From contig NC_090252.1 of the NCBI RefSeq assembly GCF_037325665.1, forward strand, positions 55,030,320-55,094,319: DNA of 64,000 bases, given 5' to 3'. The stretch is from Littorina saxatilis (taxonomy: Eukaryota > Mollusca > Gastropoda > Littorinimorpha > Littorinidae). The notes beneath the pieces were generated by a model that was not told where the DNA came from, did no database searches, and saw nothing but the letters and a program-made list of their open reading frames with translations. Within the stretch, counting starts at the first letter, position 1, and each line of letters opens with the position of its first letter. The translations under genes and the position numbers were made by a program. Below are positions 1 to 11,262 of the stretch, piece by piece.

Positions 1-59
1 GCCGCCAGACCACATCACAAACAGAACTGAACAATGCACAGGTGTTGCTCACATAGAGA

Positions 60-60
<1 letters not shown>

Positions 61-135
<75 letters not shown>

Positions 136-138
136 GAG
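61..138. repeat. CA microsatellite
   Basis: Nearly pure (AC)n tract with occasional AAAC interruptions. The reading frames across it are low-complexity Cys-Val or His-Thr strings and are not genes. Confidence 0.97.
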
Positions 139-423
139 AAGCCGTATCTATAGAGAGATAGATGACAGTGTATTTTTCGCGTGGCTATAAATTGATTCGA
201 CCTTTGCACTTTTACAGTGAGGATAATTTACGGGTCCAATTTACGTTCTGGACACTGCGGTGACCTTCTAAAAATAGTAACAGAACGCCGGGAATATCCG
301 AAGATGCCCCCTTCATACAAAAGTGCACCATACGAAGGAAGGGAGGTAAACGCTGAAAACATGGAGAAGATGAGAAGATAAGGAAGAGTTACTTATAATG
401 GTGAAATGAACACAAAAACCAAA

Positions 424-724
424 TTCGGTTCAGCGCTGCGCGCTGAGAGCACGTGTTGAAATATCTCATCGATGATATTGTGTCCGGGGTGTAGCTGAAT
501 ACGGTGTCCAAATTTGAAAAAGATCCACCGAGAACTTTGGCTTTGGTGTGTCGGTATGCCCGGGTAGCTGAGGTGGAACCAAAATAGCTGAGGTGGAACC
601 AAAATCGGTTCAGCGCTGCGCGCTGAGAGCACGTGTTGAAATATCTCATCGATGAGGTTGTGTCCGGGGTCTCTCTGAATAAGCCCACCAAATTTGAAGC
701 AGATCCATCGAGAACTTTGGCCGT
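424..724. repeat. Two tandem copies of a 180-bp unit
   Basis: The stretch from 424 to about 544 recurs at 604-724, 180 bp later. Both copies share GGTTCAGCGCTGCGCGCT, the block ending TCATCGATGA, and a stretch ending AGAACTTTGG. A shorter 20-bp duplication (AGCTGAGGTGGAACCAAAAT) sits between them around 566-605. The second copy runs into CA and TA runs (735-789). The layout suggests part of a dispersed repeat with internal tandem units; the family is not recognised. The protein frames across it are shadows. Confidence 0.8.
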
Positions 725-1546
725 GCATCGCGAAGACACAGATACACAGACACACAGACAGACACAAGTCGTATATATATATATATATAGATGTCCTGCT
801 TCAGAAATTGTCAGAACCTGGTCAGTGCGCTGGCCTTTCCAAGTTTGTGACATTCCTCACAAAACATGAGTCCCGTATCGTGCTGAAGCCAAGGGTAACC
901 TTTATGCAAAGTTGTTGGGAAGTTGTTAATTGATTTTGAATCATTTGCAGCCGAAGCAAGTTGTTTGCTGCTATCGCCTCGTCCCCTTCTGTTCATTGTT
1001 TCAAGGCAAGCTGAGGTTGACGTGTGAAACTGTTAAAATAACCCTTGCTTGACCGCGCAAATCTATTTTTGTGTGTAATAAAGCACTATTTATGCTGTCG
1101 GCCTGTAACTCCCAGAATTGTGTTCACAAAGAAAAACATGCGAGCGAGAAAAGACAATTCGCCGGTTTAGCCGCATAAAGTACATGACATGTCCAACAGC
1201 CAATCACAGCGCGATATAAACTCAGCTTGGCGTGCGCTTTTGCTCTGCCCATTCCGAATGCGCTTAACTCCGATGTAAAGTAGAAATGGGGTGGCGCTGT
1301 GGAACGTAGTACCAGCACGCGTTTAACGCGCTGAAAGGAATTGTAACGGGTCATTTTCGGATCTATGAAACGTCAATGGTGCAAAGCGCACTAGCGAATC
1401 ATGAACGTGGTCTGCCCCTATTCTCCCGTTCACTGTATTTTTAAAGCAAAACAAGAACGCTCAGACGTGAATAACCATTCAGTCGATCGAATGCACTAAA
1501 ATAAGTCCTGTTCCCCCTATCTTTCAATAATTAACGATATAGAGAG
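725..1546. other. No gene recognised
   Basis: Contains a (TA)n run at 771-789 and otherwise unremarkable mixed sequence. I see no supported coding exon, RNA gene or terminal repeat here. Confidence 0.5.
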
Positions 1547-1680
1547 AGTGGGGGGGGGGGGGGGGAGAGAGAGAGAGAGAACAAAAAAAAAAGAAAGAGA
1601 GAGACATACACACACACACACACACTCACACCCACACACACACACACACATACACACACACACACACACACTGAGAGACA
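1547..1680. repeat. Compound poly-G / GA / CA microsatellite
   Basis: A run of G (about 1550-1565) is followed by (GA)n, an A-rich stretch and (CA)n to about 1672. It is simple sequence only. Confidence 0.95.
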
Positions 1681-1890
1681 GAAAGAGAGAAGGAAAAAGA
1701 GACGCAGTGGTATGTCCGAAAGAGAGCGAGGTTATCAACATTGACCAGTGACCTAACGTGCGACTAAGTTATGCTTGTGTTGCCATATGACGACGGATAA
1801 CACATGCCGCGACTTTGTGTTGTCCTGTGTATGAATTCGTCTTGTGTTTTTATGTGACTTTGTCCTGGGTGTCGCTGTTTTTTTGTTGAA

Positions 1891-2572
1891 ATAGTGACTT
1901 ACAATTCAGTTTGTGAGGAGATTTTGAAATAATTTACGCCCAAAAACCCACGTCATAAACAACCTATGATTGATGTTAGCAGCTGTAGGGATTGAGTCCC
2001 GCGTGACATCATCATGCCATTCTAGAAAGGATACACAACCTATAAGTTTGCATTTGCAGACGATGACATCAACATTGATTTTGCAGGAATGGTTGGTCCT
2101 ATTAGACCAACAACCTCGTCATGAACGAGTGAGGGAGTAGGCCGATATCTAAATCTGCTGCTATAAAGCACACCAGGTTTATGCCTCTTAGGACCTGCAA
2201 TGTGCAACAACCTGTTCCAAACAGACCAGGTACATTCTTAATGGCTGTCCGAGGAGAATAGAACTGATTACCGAGGAACAACTCGGACTGCCGCAGACAC
2301 ATTTCGCATAAAAAAACATGCTTCCTGTTTGCTCAAAACTGACTCGTTGCTCCTTGCCTTTTGGGTTCTGTTTCCCATTACTTTAACACTTTTATCTGCA
2401 ACCTTAACGTCCCCATTTGGTACCCATTTTCTCAAGTGTAATGAAACATTTTGTTGCAGGGTCTTATCCGCTAACAACCTTGGGTGAGTAATATAGGACA
2501 ATGCCTATATATTTTAAACATAAATGAAGTTATTTTAGCTTTGTTTTTTTACATTGATGAATTGTTAAATAC
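1891..2572 (+). repeat. Duplicated upstream segment of GIMAP-like gene 1 (part A)
   Basis: This segment is closely matched by 38965-39650 upstream of GIMAP-like gene 2. Landmarks in both: ACAATTCAGTTTGTGAGGAG, GACCAACAACCTCGTCATGA, TGCAACAACCTGTTC, and the end block TGCAGGGTCTTATCCGCTAA. It contains a possible 24-nt non-coding exon (2460-2483) between an AG acceptor and a GTGAGT donor; the same 24 nt with the same splice-like borders is at 39536-39559. I infer it holds the promoter or 5' leader of the gene. The short minus-strand frames here are shadows. Confidence 0.8.
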
Positions 2573-3885
2573 AGCATGACTTCCCTTCTTTGTCTCTGTT
2601 AATCTAGGGAGAAAATATCGAGCGATATTTCTCCGTAGGCCTAAAGTTCGGCCATGACCTAGGCAAAATAACTTGCGCAGCCGCAGAAACAAGAAAATGG
2701 AAATCTTTTATGAAATGATTGGGAGCCACGCAAATTTGATCTCTTGATTCCGACCATGAACCCGCTGTTGATAATCTGGAAGGTCGAAACAGAAATGCAG
2801 ATCTATCTCTGGCCGATTCATAGATTCAACCTACAAACTGCGACCTCATCTGTGATCAGATGGCCAAGCAATGCGTGAAATCTTTTACACTAAAGCCTTA
2901 TGGCTCGTTTCGACAAGCATTAAACGGATGAAATTAACCACATGCAGTTTATTCTTCAGAAAAATGCACACAAAAAATGGGTTGGGTTCGGTGATTTGTA
3001 CATAAACGTCTTCCTCGCGATAGATTCGCTGATTATTTTGTCTTATGAAGCCGTCATCAACACGAACACAATGATTGCAGAAGCAAACTCTGTACCTACA
3101 CGACCGAGACACAAGACTGATTATTTCACAGCTGCAATGTGAATAGAGAACAAAGACGTTTTGGGTAAGCTTACTCACGTCAGGTCTTCACTGGCAAGCT
3201 AGGAACAGACGGAACATTCCGAACAAAAGTAAATGACGTCAAAGTCTCTTTCGCTTTGCGCAGTGTAACTTTGTCATGACGTCTTTTTGTGACGACAGTA
3301 TACGCGACAATTTGTTCGCTTCCGGTGTCATTTTAGACTGAAAAGCAACTCAAAAGAAGGAGCTAAGCCTGTGTCTTGAAACAGCTGAAACACTCTTTTG
3401 GATTGCCGTTTCAATGTTAATGAAAAAGTTAAAGAAAAAAAACAAGGTTCAGTTGCGAACTGACAGCGGATTGAGCATTTATTCCTGTTGATGAAGCTTT
3501 ATTCTCTCCGTCAACCAACAAGACTAGATTTGTAGCAGACGAAAAACAAAGTGTGCGTTTTTCCTGTCTTGTGAAGGCGATTATGTCGTTATAAGTTATC
3601 TGTACGTTGTGAAGACATTTCAAGACAAAATGTAGCTTTGATGCGTCACGGGATATAAGCTTATACGTTTTCATCCATGGAATTGTTTTTTTTTGTCTCG
3701 GCAGGGTGAATGCATTCATGATGTCTTTTCCGGAACTGGACAAAACTGGCCTTGCCAAGACTGAAACAAAATCTAGTTCTACAACTTCTAGGCTTGGGTT
3801 GATTGCCCATGGTGAATTTCCAATGATTTGTTTCCACATCCCATGACAAATTCTCTTTACTTTGGTCATGCCATATATACGTTAC

Positions 3886-4047
3886 AGCTCCGTCCATCCA
3901 TGGTATCGCGTGATATTTTGTCTCGACGGGTGAAATAATATAATGACGTCACTCTCGGCAGTGCCTCGAGTGACGTCATCATATTCATTGACCCAGTCTC
4001 GACAAAATATCAGGCGATACCATGGATGGACGGAGCTGTAACTTATA
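3886..4047. repeat. Imperfect palindrome with TGACGTCA core (copy 1)
   Basis: The arms read ACAGCTCCGTCCATCCATGG on the left and its complement CCATGGATGGACGGAGCTGT on the right, continuing through the TATTTTGTC/GACAAAATA pair. Nearer the centre are two opposed TGACGTCA-type sites (around 3943 and 3971). It could be a small foldback element. The sites match the CRE consensus, but regulatory use is not shown. Confidence 0.75.
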
Positions 4048-5007
4048 CATACAGCATGACTTCCCTTCTTTGTCTCTGTTAATCTAGGGAGAAAATATCC
4101 AGCGATATTTCTCCGTAGGCCTAAAGTTCGGCCATGACCTAGGCAAAATAACTTGCGCAGCCGCAGAAACAAGAAAATGGAAATCTTATGAAGCCGTCAT
4201 CAACACGAACACAATGATTGCAGAAGCAAACTCTGTACCTACACGACCGAGACACAAGACTGATTATTTCACAGCTGCAAAGGGTAAGCTTACTCACGTC
4301 AGGTCTTCACTGACAAGCTAGGAACAGGCGGAAAATTCCAAACAAAAGTAAATGACGTCAAAATCTCTTTCGCTTTGCGTGTAACTTTGTCATGACGTCT
4401 TTTTGTGACGAAAGTATACGCGACAATTTGTTCGCTTCCGGTGTCATTTTAGACTGAAAAGCAACTCAAAAGAAGGAGCTAAGCCTGTGTCTTGAAACAG
4501 CTGAAACACTCTTTTGGATTGCCGTTTCAATGTTAACCAAAAAGTTAAAGAAAAAAACAAGGTTCAGTTGCGAACTGACAGCGGATTGAGCATTTATTCC
4601 TGTTGATGAAGGTATGATTGAAGCTTTATTCTCTCCGTCAACCAACAAGACTAGATTTGTAGCAGACGAAAAACAAAGTGTGCGTTTTTCCTGTCTTGTG
4701 AAGGCGATTATGTCGTTATAAGTTATCTGTACGTTGTAATGACATTTCAAAACAAAATTTAGCTTTGATGCGTCACGGGATAATAAGCTTATACGTTTTT
4801 ATCCATGGAATTGTTTTTTTCGTCTCGGCAGGGTGAATGAATTCATTATGTCTTTTCCGGAACTGGACAAAACTGGCCTTGCCAAGACTGAAACAAAATA
4901 TAGTTCTACAACTTCTAGGCTTGGGTTGATTGCCCATGGTGAATTTCCAATGATTTGTTGCCACATCCCATGACAAATTCTCTTTACTTTGGTCATGCCA
5001 TATATAC

Positions 5008-5172
5008 GTTACAGTTCCGTCCATCCATGGTATCGCGTGATATTTTGTCTCGACGGGGTGAAAGAATATAATGACGTCACTCTCGGCAGAGCCTCGAGTG
5101 ATGTCATCATATTCATTGACCCAGTCTCGACAAAATATCAGGCGATACCATGGATGGACGGAGCTGTAACTT
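5008..5172. repeat. Imperfect palindrome with TGACGTCA core (copy 2)
   Basis: Second copy of the palindrome at 3886-4047, carried along by the tandem duplication of its surroundings. One of the TGACGTCA sites has become TGATGTCA. Confidence 0.75.
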
Positions 5173-5194
5173 ATACATATTGCGCTTCAGATTT

Positions 5195-5654
5195 TATCCT
5201 AAAGTTGCTCTAATTTTTGTCACAAGATTTATACCATTAATTCCAGCAACCATTGTTCTTTCTGCAAACAAATTGATGAAGTCACTCACTCAACTCAATG
5301 CCCGTCACTCCTGTCAGGGTATGGGCCGCCAACAACAGCTAAATTGATGAAGTACAAACCATAAATGTAGTACATGTGCAAGTTTCAAAATGTTATGTCG
5401 CCGTGTGGCTTAGTGACTTTGAAATTTGACTAGCTACAAAACATGCCAATCAGGTCATCAAATACCAAAGTCAAGACCATTTTTGTGTGTGTCGCAGAAG
5501 TAAAAGATGACGAAAACATAAACAAAAACACTTCGTTTGATTTAACTTTTATCAAATAGCCTTGCAGTCTTGTTGCAAAAGTATTAACAAAACAAAACAA
5601 AGAAAAATACTGAATGTAATGCTTTCTAACTGGACTTTTCCCCACAATTAACGC
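5195..5654 (+). repeat. Duplicated upstream segment of GIMAP-like gene 1 (part B)
   Basis: Continues the match to the copy-2 region (39650-40018), with the shared blocks ACAAACCATAAATGTAGT, TTTGAAATTTGACTAGCT and GCAGAAGTAAAAGATGA. Near its end the sequence TTTTCCCCACAATTAACGCC is the uninterrupted version of the site that in copy 2 is split by the 40019-41199 transposon. No coding sequence is recognised. Confidence 0.8.
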
Positions 5655-5935
5655 CCCCTCACTCCCCTCCGTTGTGTAATACTGCAGCGTTCTTTTTGCA
5701 AACAATACTCAGCAGCCATGGCAACTGACATCATCGAGTTGAGTGGTCAAGGGAAATTATCACATACAAGTGCACTGTCCATTCCATTGTACAACAACCT
5801 TTGTTCTTTATGTGCACTTGTATTTGCAAATTGAAGACATTCTTGCTGCGTTGCAACACATCCTGAACCTTGTCGCATACTTTTGTAAGTAGTCTGAGAG
5901 CGTTTTTCCTGAGAAATATATTGTCCCTATACAAT
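5655..5935. other. Copy-1-specific spacer before exon 1
   Basis: About 280 bp present in gene 1 but not at the equivalent place in gene 2, where AATTAACGCC is followed closely by TTTTGTTACAAGGTCT. I see no TIR, tail or domain in it, so I cannot say whether it is an insertion here or a loss in copy 2. Confidence 0.5.
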
Positions 5936-6005
5936 CAAAAATTATGTTACAAGGTCTACTTTGATCTTGCTCACAGGGGCTGCTCCACCACTGACACCAT
6001 CCAGA

Positions 6006-6197
6006 ATGAACATGTCATCAGGATTACAAAAAGATCTGAAGATTCTCATATTTGGCAAAGCTGGTTCTGGAAAAAGTACTCTCGGAAATTTTATCCTCGG
6101 AATGGAAGTTTTTGGAACGCAGCATGGCATGGAAAGGAAAACCAAAGACCATCAAACTAAAGTGAAGTATTTCCCAAGACTTCGTTGTCACATTCGG
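6006..6197 (+). CDS. GIMAP/AIG1-like GTPase gene 1, first coding exon (P-loop)
   Basis: Encodes 64 residues from ATG 6006 and ends at CGG before GTATGT (phase 0). The P-loop GKAGSGKS is at residues 17-24, after a hydrophobic strand (ILIF), as in AIG1/GIMAP GTPases. These bind GTP and polymerise on membranes; molluscs and corals carry expanded sets that are often immune-responsive. Upstream, a shared block GGGGCTGCTCCACCACTGAC after a CACAG acceptor also precedes gene 2, so an AG-bounded leader exon is likely. The next exon is 15 kb downstream. Family assignment rests on the P-loop here, the DTPD motif in exon 2 and the conserved exon 3. No frameshift is seen. The start is supported by the same ATG position in gene 2. 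Confidence 0.8.
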
Positions 6198-7000
6198 GTA
6201 TGTACACGTTTTTTTCTTCTGCGTAGTATGACCTGTCAAATATGCAGGCTTGTATATACAGTTGAAGCCGCTCATAAAAAGTCGATTGTAAAAATGTTTC
6301 CCTTCCTTGTATCCGATTTTGTTTGTCTGGATACCTCGGATTAGAAAATTATTTTTTAATCTTCTTTTCTTACCCAAGGATCTTTTTTTGTTTGTATCAG
6401 ATTTAGACAGTACGAGTTGAGTTGTTTGTGTGTGTTATTAGTGTGTGCGCAGGCACCGACAGGAACGTTTAATAATTAAGGTATGAATGTGTATGTTTAA
6501 ACGTTGGACTCAAAATGTTATGTGGGTCATCGTTCTTTTTTTATCCGCGATAACTAAATCGAAGCGTTTACAGAAGATGCCAGAACGTTTCATCGGCGTA
6601 TTCCCTCGTCAATGAAAGCCAGGAATGTAATGTTTCGCTAAAACTGTGTGTCCTCAGGCTATTTCAAAGCTGAAACCAAATGTCTGCTAAATCGGCCGAA
6701 AAACACCAGAGATCTAATTGAGGACAGAAGGATAGACAGACACAGACACAAACACTGCAAACAACAGAAACAAACGCATGACAAAATGGAATGAAATCGA
6801 TACGCCCCCTTATTTATGGAGAGGTCGGGGTGGTTAAAAATTGTAATGGGTTTCTACTCGTTTAAAATAATAGGTGCTGGGAGTATATACATGTTTAAGT
6901 TTGAGCGTTACAATCTGCTCCCATCATGTATTGAGGAGTCATTCAAACACGAGGATTTTTTGTTCAGGTGTCTGTCTAAGATGACATTGTATCGGATGTT
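6198..7000 (+). other. Start of intron 1 of gene 1; no feature recognised
   Basis: AT-rich intronic sequence with a short GACAGACACAGACAC run near 6730-6750. No supported exon or element end is seen. Confidence 0.5.
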
Positions 7001-9428
7001 AATCAATCAATCAATCAATATGAAGCTTATATAGCGCGTATTCCGTGGGTACAGTTCTAAGCGCTTGTCGAAGAGTTGTCAACACAGGACTAACAAAGAA
7101 ACTAACATCTACAGACGGACACGAACCCTATCACACACTAGCAAACCCTGATAAACATACAACAAACAACTGTTTAACAATAATGTACACATCAATAGCT
7201 AGGTCCAAACAAAATAATATTAAGCACAAAGAAAACACCGCTCACAGAGCACAGCACAAGAATGTCTTTTGGGGCACAACACATCACGTCGAGCATGAAA
7301 GTCGCAGCCAGCTACGGGAAGAACTGAGTCTTCAACCTACTCTTGAACGCGTCAAGAGAGGGGCTCTGGCGAAGCTCAAGCGGCAGGGAGTTCCAGACGG
7401 AGGGGCCCGCGGAGGGAAATGCACGCTGACCAGCAGATGCGAGTTTCGAGCGAGGGATGTGGAGGCGGAGAGGGTCAGCAGCAGAACGAAGGGGACGGTC
7501 GGTGGGCTGGGTGTACAGGTCCAGGGAGGATTGAAGGTACTCGGGAGCAGAGTCGTTGAGACACTTGTAGACCAGAGTGGACAGTTTGTAGGAGATTCGG
7601 GTGTTGACAGGGAGCCAGTGCAAGGAGCGAAGTAGGGGGGTGATGTGGTCTCGCTTCGTCTTCCTCAACGTCAGCCTGGCAGCGGCGTTCTGGACTCGTT
7701 GTAGGCCATGAATGGATGAGGCGGGGAGACCAGCCAGAAGGGAGTTGCAGTAGTCCAGACGACTGAAGATGAGGGAGACAACCAGCTTGACACAGGCGTC
7801 GTGGGTGAGGTAGCGACGGATGGAGGCGATGCGTCGTAGGTGGAAAAAGCAGGTCTTGATGATGAAGGAGATGTGTGTCTGCATGGAGAGAGTGGAGTCG
7901 AGAAAGACGCCAAGGCTCTTGACAGCAGGGGAGAAAGGAACAGTCGCGTCATCCAGTCGGTCACAGTGAGGGAAGCAATCTTCTGTCGTGTTCCAACGAG
8001 AAGGGCCTCCGTCTTCTCACTGTTCAGCTTCAGCTTGTTCTCAGTCATCCAGTTCTTGATGTCAGTGAAACAACTGGAGATGGATCCAAGGAGATCGTCA
8101 ACGTCCTCCGGCTTGGCGCTGTTCTGGAGCTGCGTGTCATCGGCAAAGGAGTTGTAGTTCAGGCCGTGGCGTTCGATGACCAGGGAGAGGGGTTGGGTGT
8201 ACAGGGTGAAAAGGACAGGGCCGAGGACAGATCCTTGTGGGACGCCGAAGCGGACAGGGACAGGCTGAGAAGAGAACGAATCAGTGGTGACAGTCTGAGA
8301 GCGGTTCTGGAGGTAGTTCCTAAACCAAGAGAGAGCGGTGTCGTGAATGCCGAACGTGGAACTGAGGCGATCGACGAGTAGCTGGTGGTCGATCGTGTCG
8401 AAGGCCGCGGAAAGGTCCAGCAGCACAAGGGCAGAGACGAGACCGCTATCTGTTGCGTTCAGGAGGTCCGTGGTGATTCGCAGGAGCGCCGTCTCGGTGC
8501 TGTGGTGAGGGCGGTACGCTGACTGGTACACTGGCATCAGCGAGTTCCGAGACAGGTGGGCGCTCAACTGCTCCAGGATGATACGCTCCAGAAGCTTGGA
8601 GAGGAAGGGCAGGTTGGACACAGGACGGTAGTTCTTCAACTCGTTGACGTCAAGGCCGGGCTTCTTGATGAGTGGGCGGACAACGGCAGACTTGAAGCAG
8701 TCGGGAACGACGCCTGTGGCCAGGGATATGTTGATGATATCTGTGATAGACGGCAGGTGCTTGCCCAGACACTTGGTGAAAAGGAAGCCTGGCAGGGGAT
8801 CTAGCTCGCAGGTCTTGATGGCCGTCTTGGTGATGAGTCGCTTGACGTGGTTTTGAGTGACAGGCTGAAAGCACGTGAGGGGGGAGCCGGAGAAGGAAGG
8901 GGAGGGTGGGGACGGGACGAAGGGCTGCTGATCGAGTGTTTTCCGAAGCTTGTCAATCTTGTCCTTGAAGAACTCCGAGAATAACTCCGGGATATCCTGT
9001 GGTGGGTGAGCAGTGGGTAAGGGGGCAGCGGGGGAGGAGCCCAGGATAGAGGACATGATGGAGAACAGCTCCCTGGATGATGAGGCGTTGACGATGCAGT
9101 CGTGGAAGTGCTCGATCTTGGCAGCAGTGATGGCTTGCGTGACTCGAAGCACCGCATCCCTGAGAATCTGCCTGTGAACCTCCAGGCCAGAGTGTCGCCA
9201 TGCACGCTCCGCTCGCCGTCTCTCGATCTTGGCGGCTGTGATGTCCTCAGAGAACCAGGGAGCCGGCTGTCGCTCAGAGACTGCGCATAGAGATGGCGGG
9301 GCGTGTTTGTCGAGGAGCTGGCGCAGAGTCAAGCTGAAGAAATGGGCGGGGTCAGTGGACGGGTCTCGCTGGGCAAGCAGCAGGGCAGCTTCGTCTCCAA
9401 AAGCATTAGGACCTCAATCTGACTAAAC
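7001..9428 (-). mobile_element. CR1/L2-type LINE, 5'-truncated
   Basis: A non-LTR retrotransposon on the minus strand. The 3' tail is a run of AATC units (7001-7020), followed by a tail segment with TATATAGCGCG...AAGCGCTT, the same type of tail seen near 44.75 kb. Coding sequence covers the region before the RT, the RT and the C-terminal domain. No endonuclease is present, so the copy is truncated at its 5' end near 9428. It lies in intron 1 of GIMAP-like gene 1. Family is judged from the SFADDTQL catalytic box, the C-terminal DYCNSLLAGLP and LHWLPV motifs, and the TGAT-type tail. Confidence 0.88.
7312..9332 (-). pseudogene. LINE reverse transcriptase ORF (decayed)
   Basis: The upstream frame (9332 down to about 7960) has the RT motifs in order: NYRPVSNLPFLSK, LLDLSAAFDTIDH, FGVPQGSVLGP, SFADDTQL (near 8140) and NKLKLNSEKTE. 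The 3' part continues in another frame, 7884-7312, with the typical thumb/C-terminal region (RLDYCNSLLAGLP, RDHITPLLRSLHWLPV, WNSLPLELR). The switch of frame is near 7960-7970, so one frameshift separates the two parts. The enzyme would copy its own RNA at a nicked target. The copy is dead because it lacks the endonuclease and is frameshifted. Confidence 0.88.
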
Positions 9429-10555
9429 ACGGTCGTTAAAGGGAGGGAGTCTTCTATTGAGGGGGGTTGGGGAATGAGGGGGGGGGGTGCATTTACACTC
9501 GTTGCTTTTTTAAATATTAAACATTATTTCGTCTGTTTAAAGCCACAACCATATATCTCAAAATATTTGATTTTTCAAATTTTATATTTTCTGATAGAGC
9601 TTAATATAACTATTACAATGGTATTTTTCTGAGTAAAAAATATGACATAACAACTGAGTTATGGAGGATATATGGTTTATGCGCTAAGCTTTCACCCTCT
9701 GCCTTTCAAAGCCACAACCACACACACAGAAGCACGCTGTTTTGATTTTGAACTGAAGGCATGGGTTACAGCGTGTCAGTGCCCCGCCACAAGCCTATGT
9801 TTCATCAGCACAGGCTTGTGGCTTTGGTGAAATGTGATAAACACTCACCCCTCCACCCGCCAAAGTGCAACAAGTGCCAGATAACACCCTGTGGTTATAG
9901 CTACACCGGCTAGGAGGGGCCTGCTCTGGTGGTAAAAAGGGGTCAAAGTGCCAGAGCCTGCTTCTTGCTTTGAGAGCTGTCAGGTGTCACCAAGGAGCGG
10001 GAAGTTTACAACCCAACATCTGGAATTGCTCTGTGAGTCCAGGATAAGGGACCTTCCCACGCAGCAGATACAATTAATATCAGAATGACTATCAGAATAC
10101 CGCTGTGTGCAAATTCACTTTGCTCTGGAATTTTCTTGAGGAAAGACTGACTTGTGGAGAAACTTCAGATTTATACTTCTTCTTGTGGTAAGTATCAGTC
10201 ATGCTTAAATGAATGTTAACTTTAGTTAAATTTTGATAAAAGTGTTGATACTGTCAGTACACTTGTCAGTTAGTAATCATTATGGTTGAAATGTGAAATG
10301 TTCCCATTGTGATGTCTAGCCTAGAAACAATGTAATGATTGATTAATATTCTATTTCATTTTTCATCCGATGGAGACCGCGGTGGTCAATCCTATACACT
10401 TTGCACTTGTGTAGGAACATTTTTGTCTAGTTATGTTCTTGCTTACACTTACTTTACTGAAATGCTATTTTAAATGTTAGTCAGTGTATTAAATGGTAAA
10501 AATATAAAACTTCCAGAAAGGACATGTTTATCTTTTCTTTGATTAACACCTCTCT

Positions 10556-10665
<110 letters not shown>

Positions 10666-10859
10666 ATTCAAAAGAAATTGATGACTGCTGAGTATCTTCT
10701 CCAGGGAAAATATTTAATTTCTCTCTCAGATATTCAAGTTTAAGACATTGCTTTTCTTGTTTTCTTTAACAACAAAAAAGAAAAAAAGAACACCTTGATT
10801 TTATTTTATTTTATGTTTTTCTTTGTGGTCTAGGCATTTGCTGAACCTGCCTTAAAACA

Positions 10860-10950
10860 ATGGATGAGGACACATGGTCAGAGTGTGACGAGGACATTTT
10901 TGTCAGCATCATCACTGACACTGCAGATCCTTTGCCTTCACAAAGTACAG
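10860..10950 (+). CDS. OTU-DDE transposon protein, first coding exon
   Basis: Encodes 30 residues plus one base from ATG 10860 (MDEDTWSECDEDIFVS...), an acidic leader, ending at ACAG before GTATTG. The downstream AG at 11261-11262 joins it in phase to 40 further codons that are open up to the ATG at 11382. This makes a 1036-residue protein and places part of the OTU domain (RLNRHLTNNGM) upstream of that ATG. A non-coding leader exon ending near 10187 (TTGTG before GTAAGT) with an acceptor near 10834 (GGTCTAG) is also plausible. The splice sites are inferred by eye. Confidence 0.65.
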
Positions 10951-11262
10951 GTATTGCTGCATTTTTTTCAAAGGCGTATTTCTCAGAAGGTGCTTTAATC
11001 TACGCCAAATTAACATTTTGTTTGGGGAGCTAAACATACATAATTATTAGTAATTTGTTTTAACAATAACAGATGGAATACCGGTATTGTTTATGTGCAA
11101 GCATTTTATTTATTGTGGTAAAGTTGACCAAGCAGCAGAAAAGATGGGAAAGAGCACATATTTGTTAATACAGCTTGTTTTGTCCAGCAGTGAATGACAG
11201 AACTTGCTTGCTTGCATTATTCCAGCTGGAATTTAAAGATTAATTTCATTATTTATGTACAG

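Larger units (their letters stand above)
2573..5190. repeat. Internal tandem duplication inserted in the upstream region of gene 1
   Basis: This DNA is absent from the paralogous region near 39.65 kb, so it was inserted in copy 1 or lost from copy 2. It consists of two copies of one unit, 2573-4050 and 4051-5190, each beginning GCATGACTTCCCTTCTTTG. The second copy lacks the part equal to about 2707-3040. Both copies contain a minus-strand frame (146 and about 94 residues) with no recognisable domain, which I do not call a gene. Each unit ends in a palindrome (listed separately). A fragment of the unit start also occurs near 22250. Confidence 0.75.

Noticed and set aside
3429-3869. A 146-codon minus frame repeated at 4466-5024
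   Set aside because: Its repetition reflects duplication of the DNA block. There is no domain, and the two copies are broken differently.
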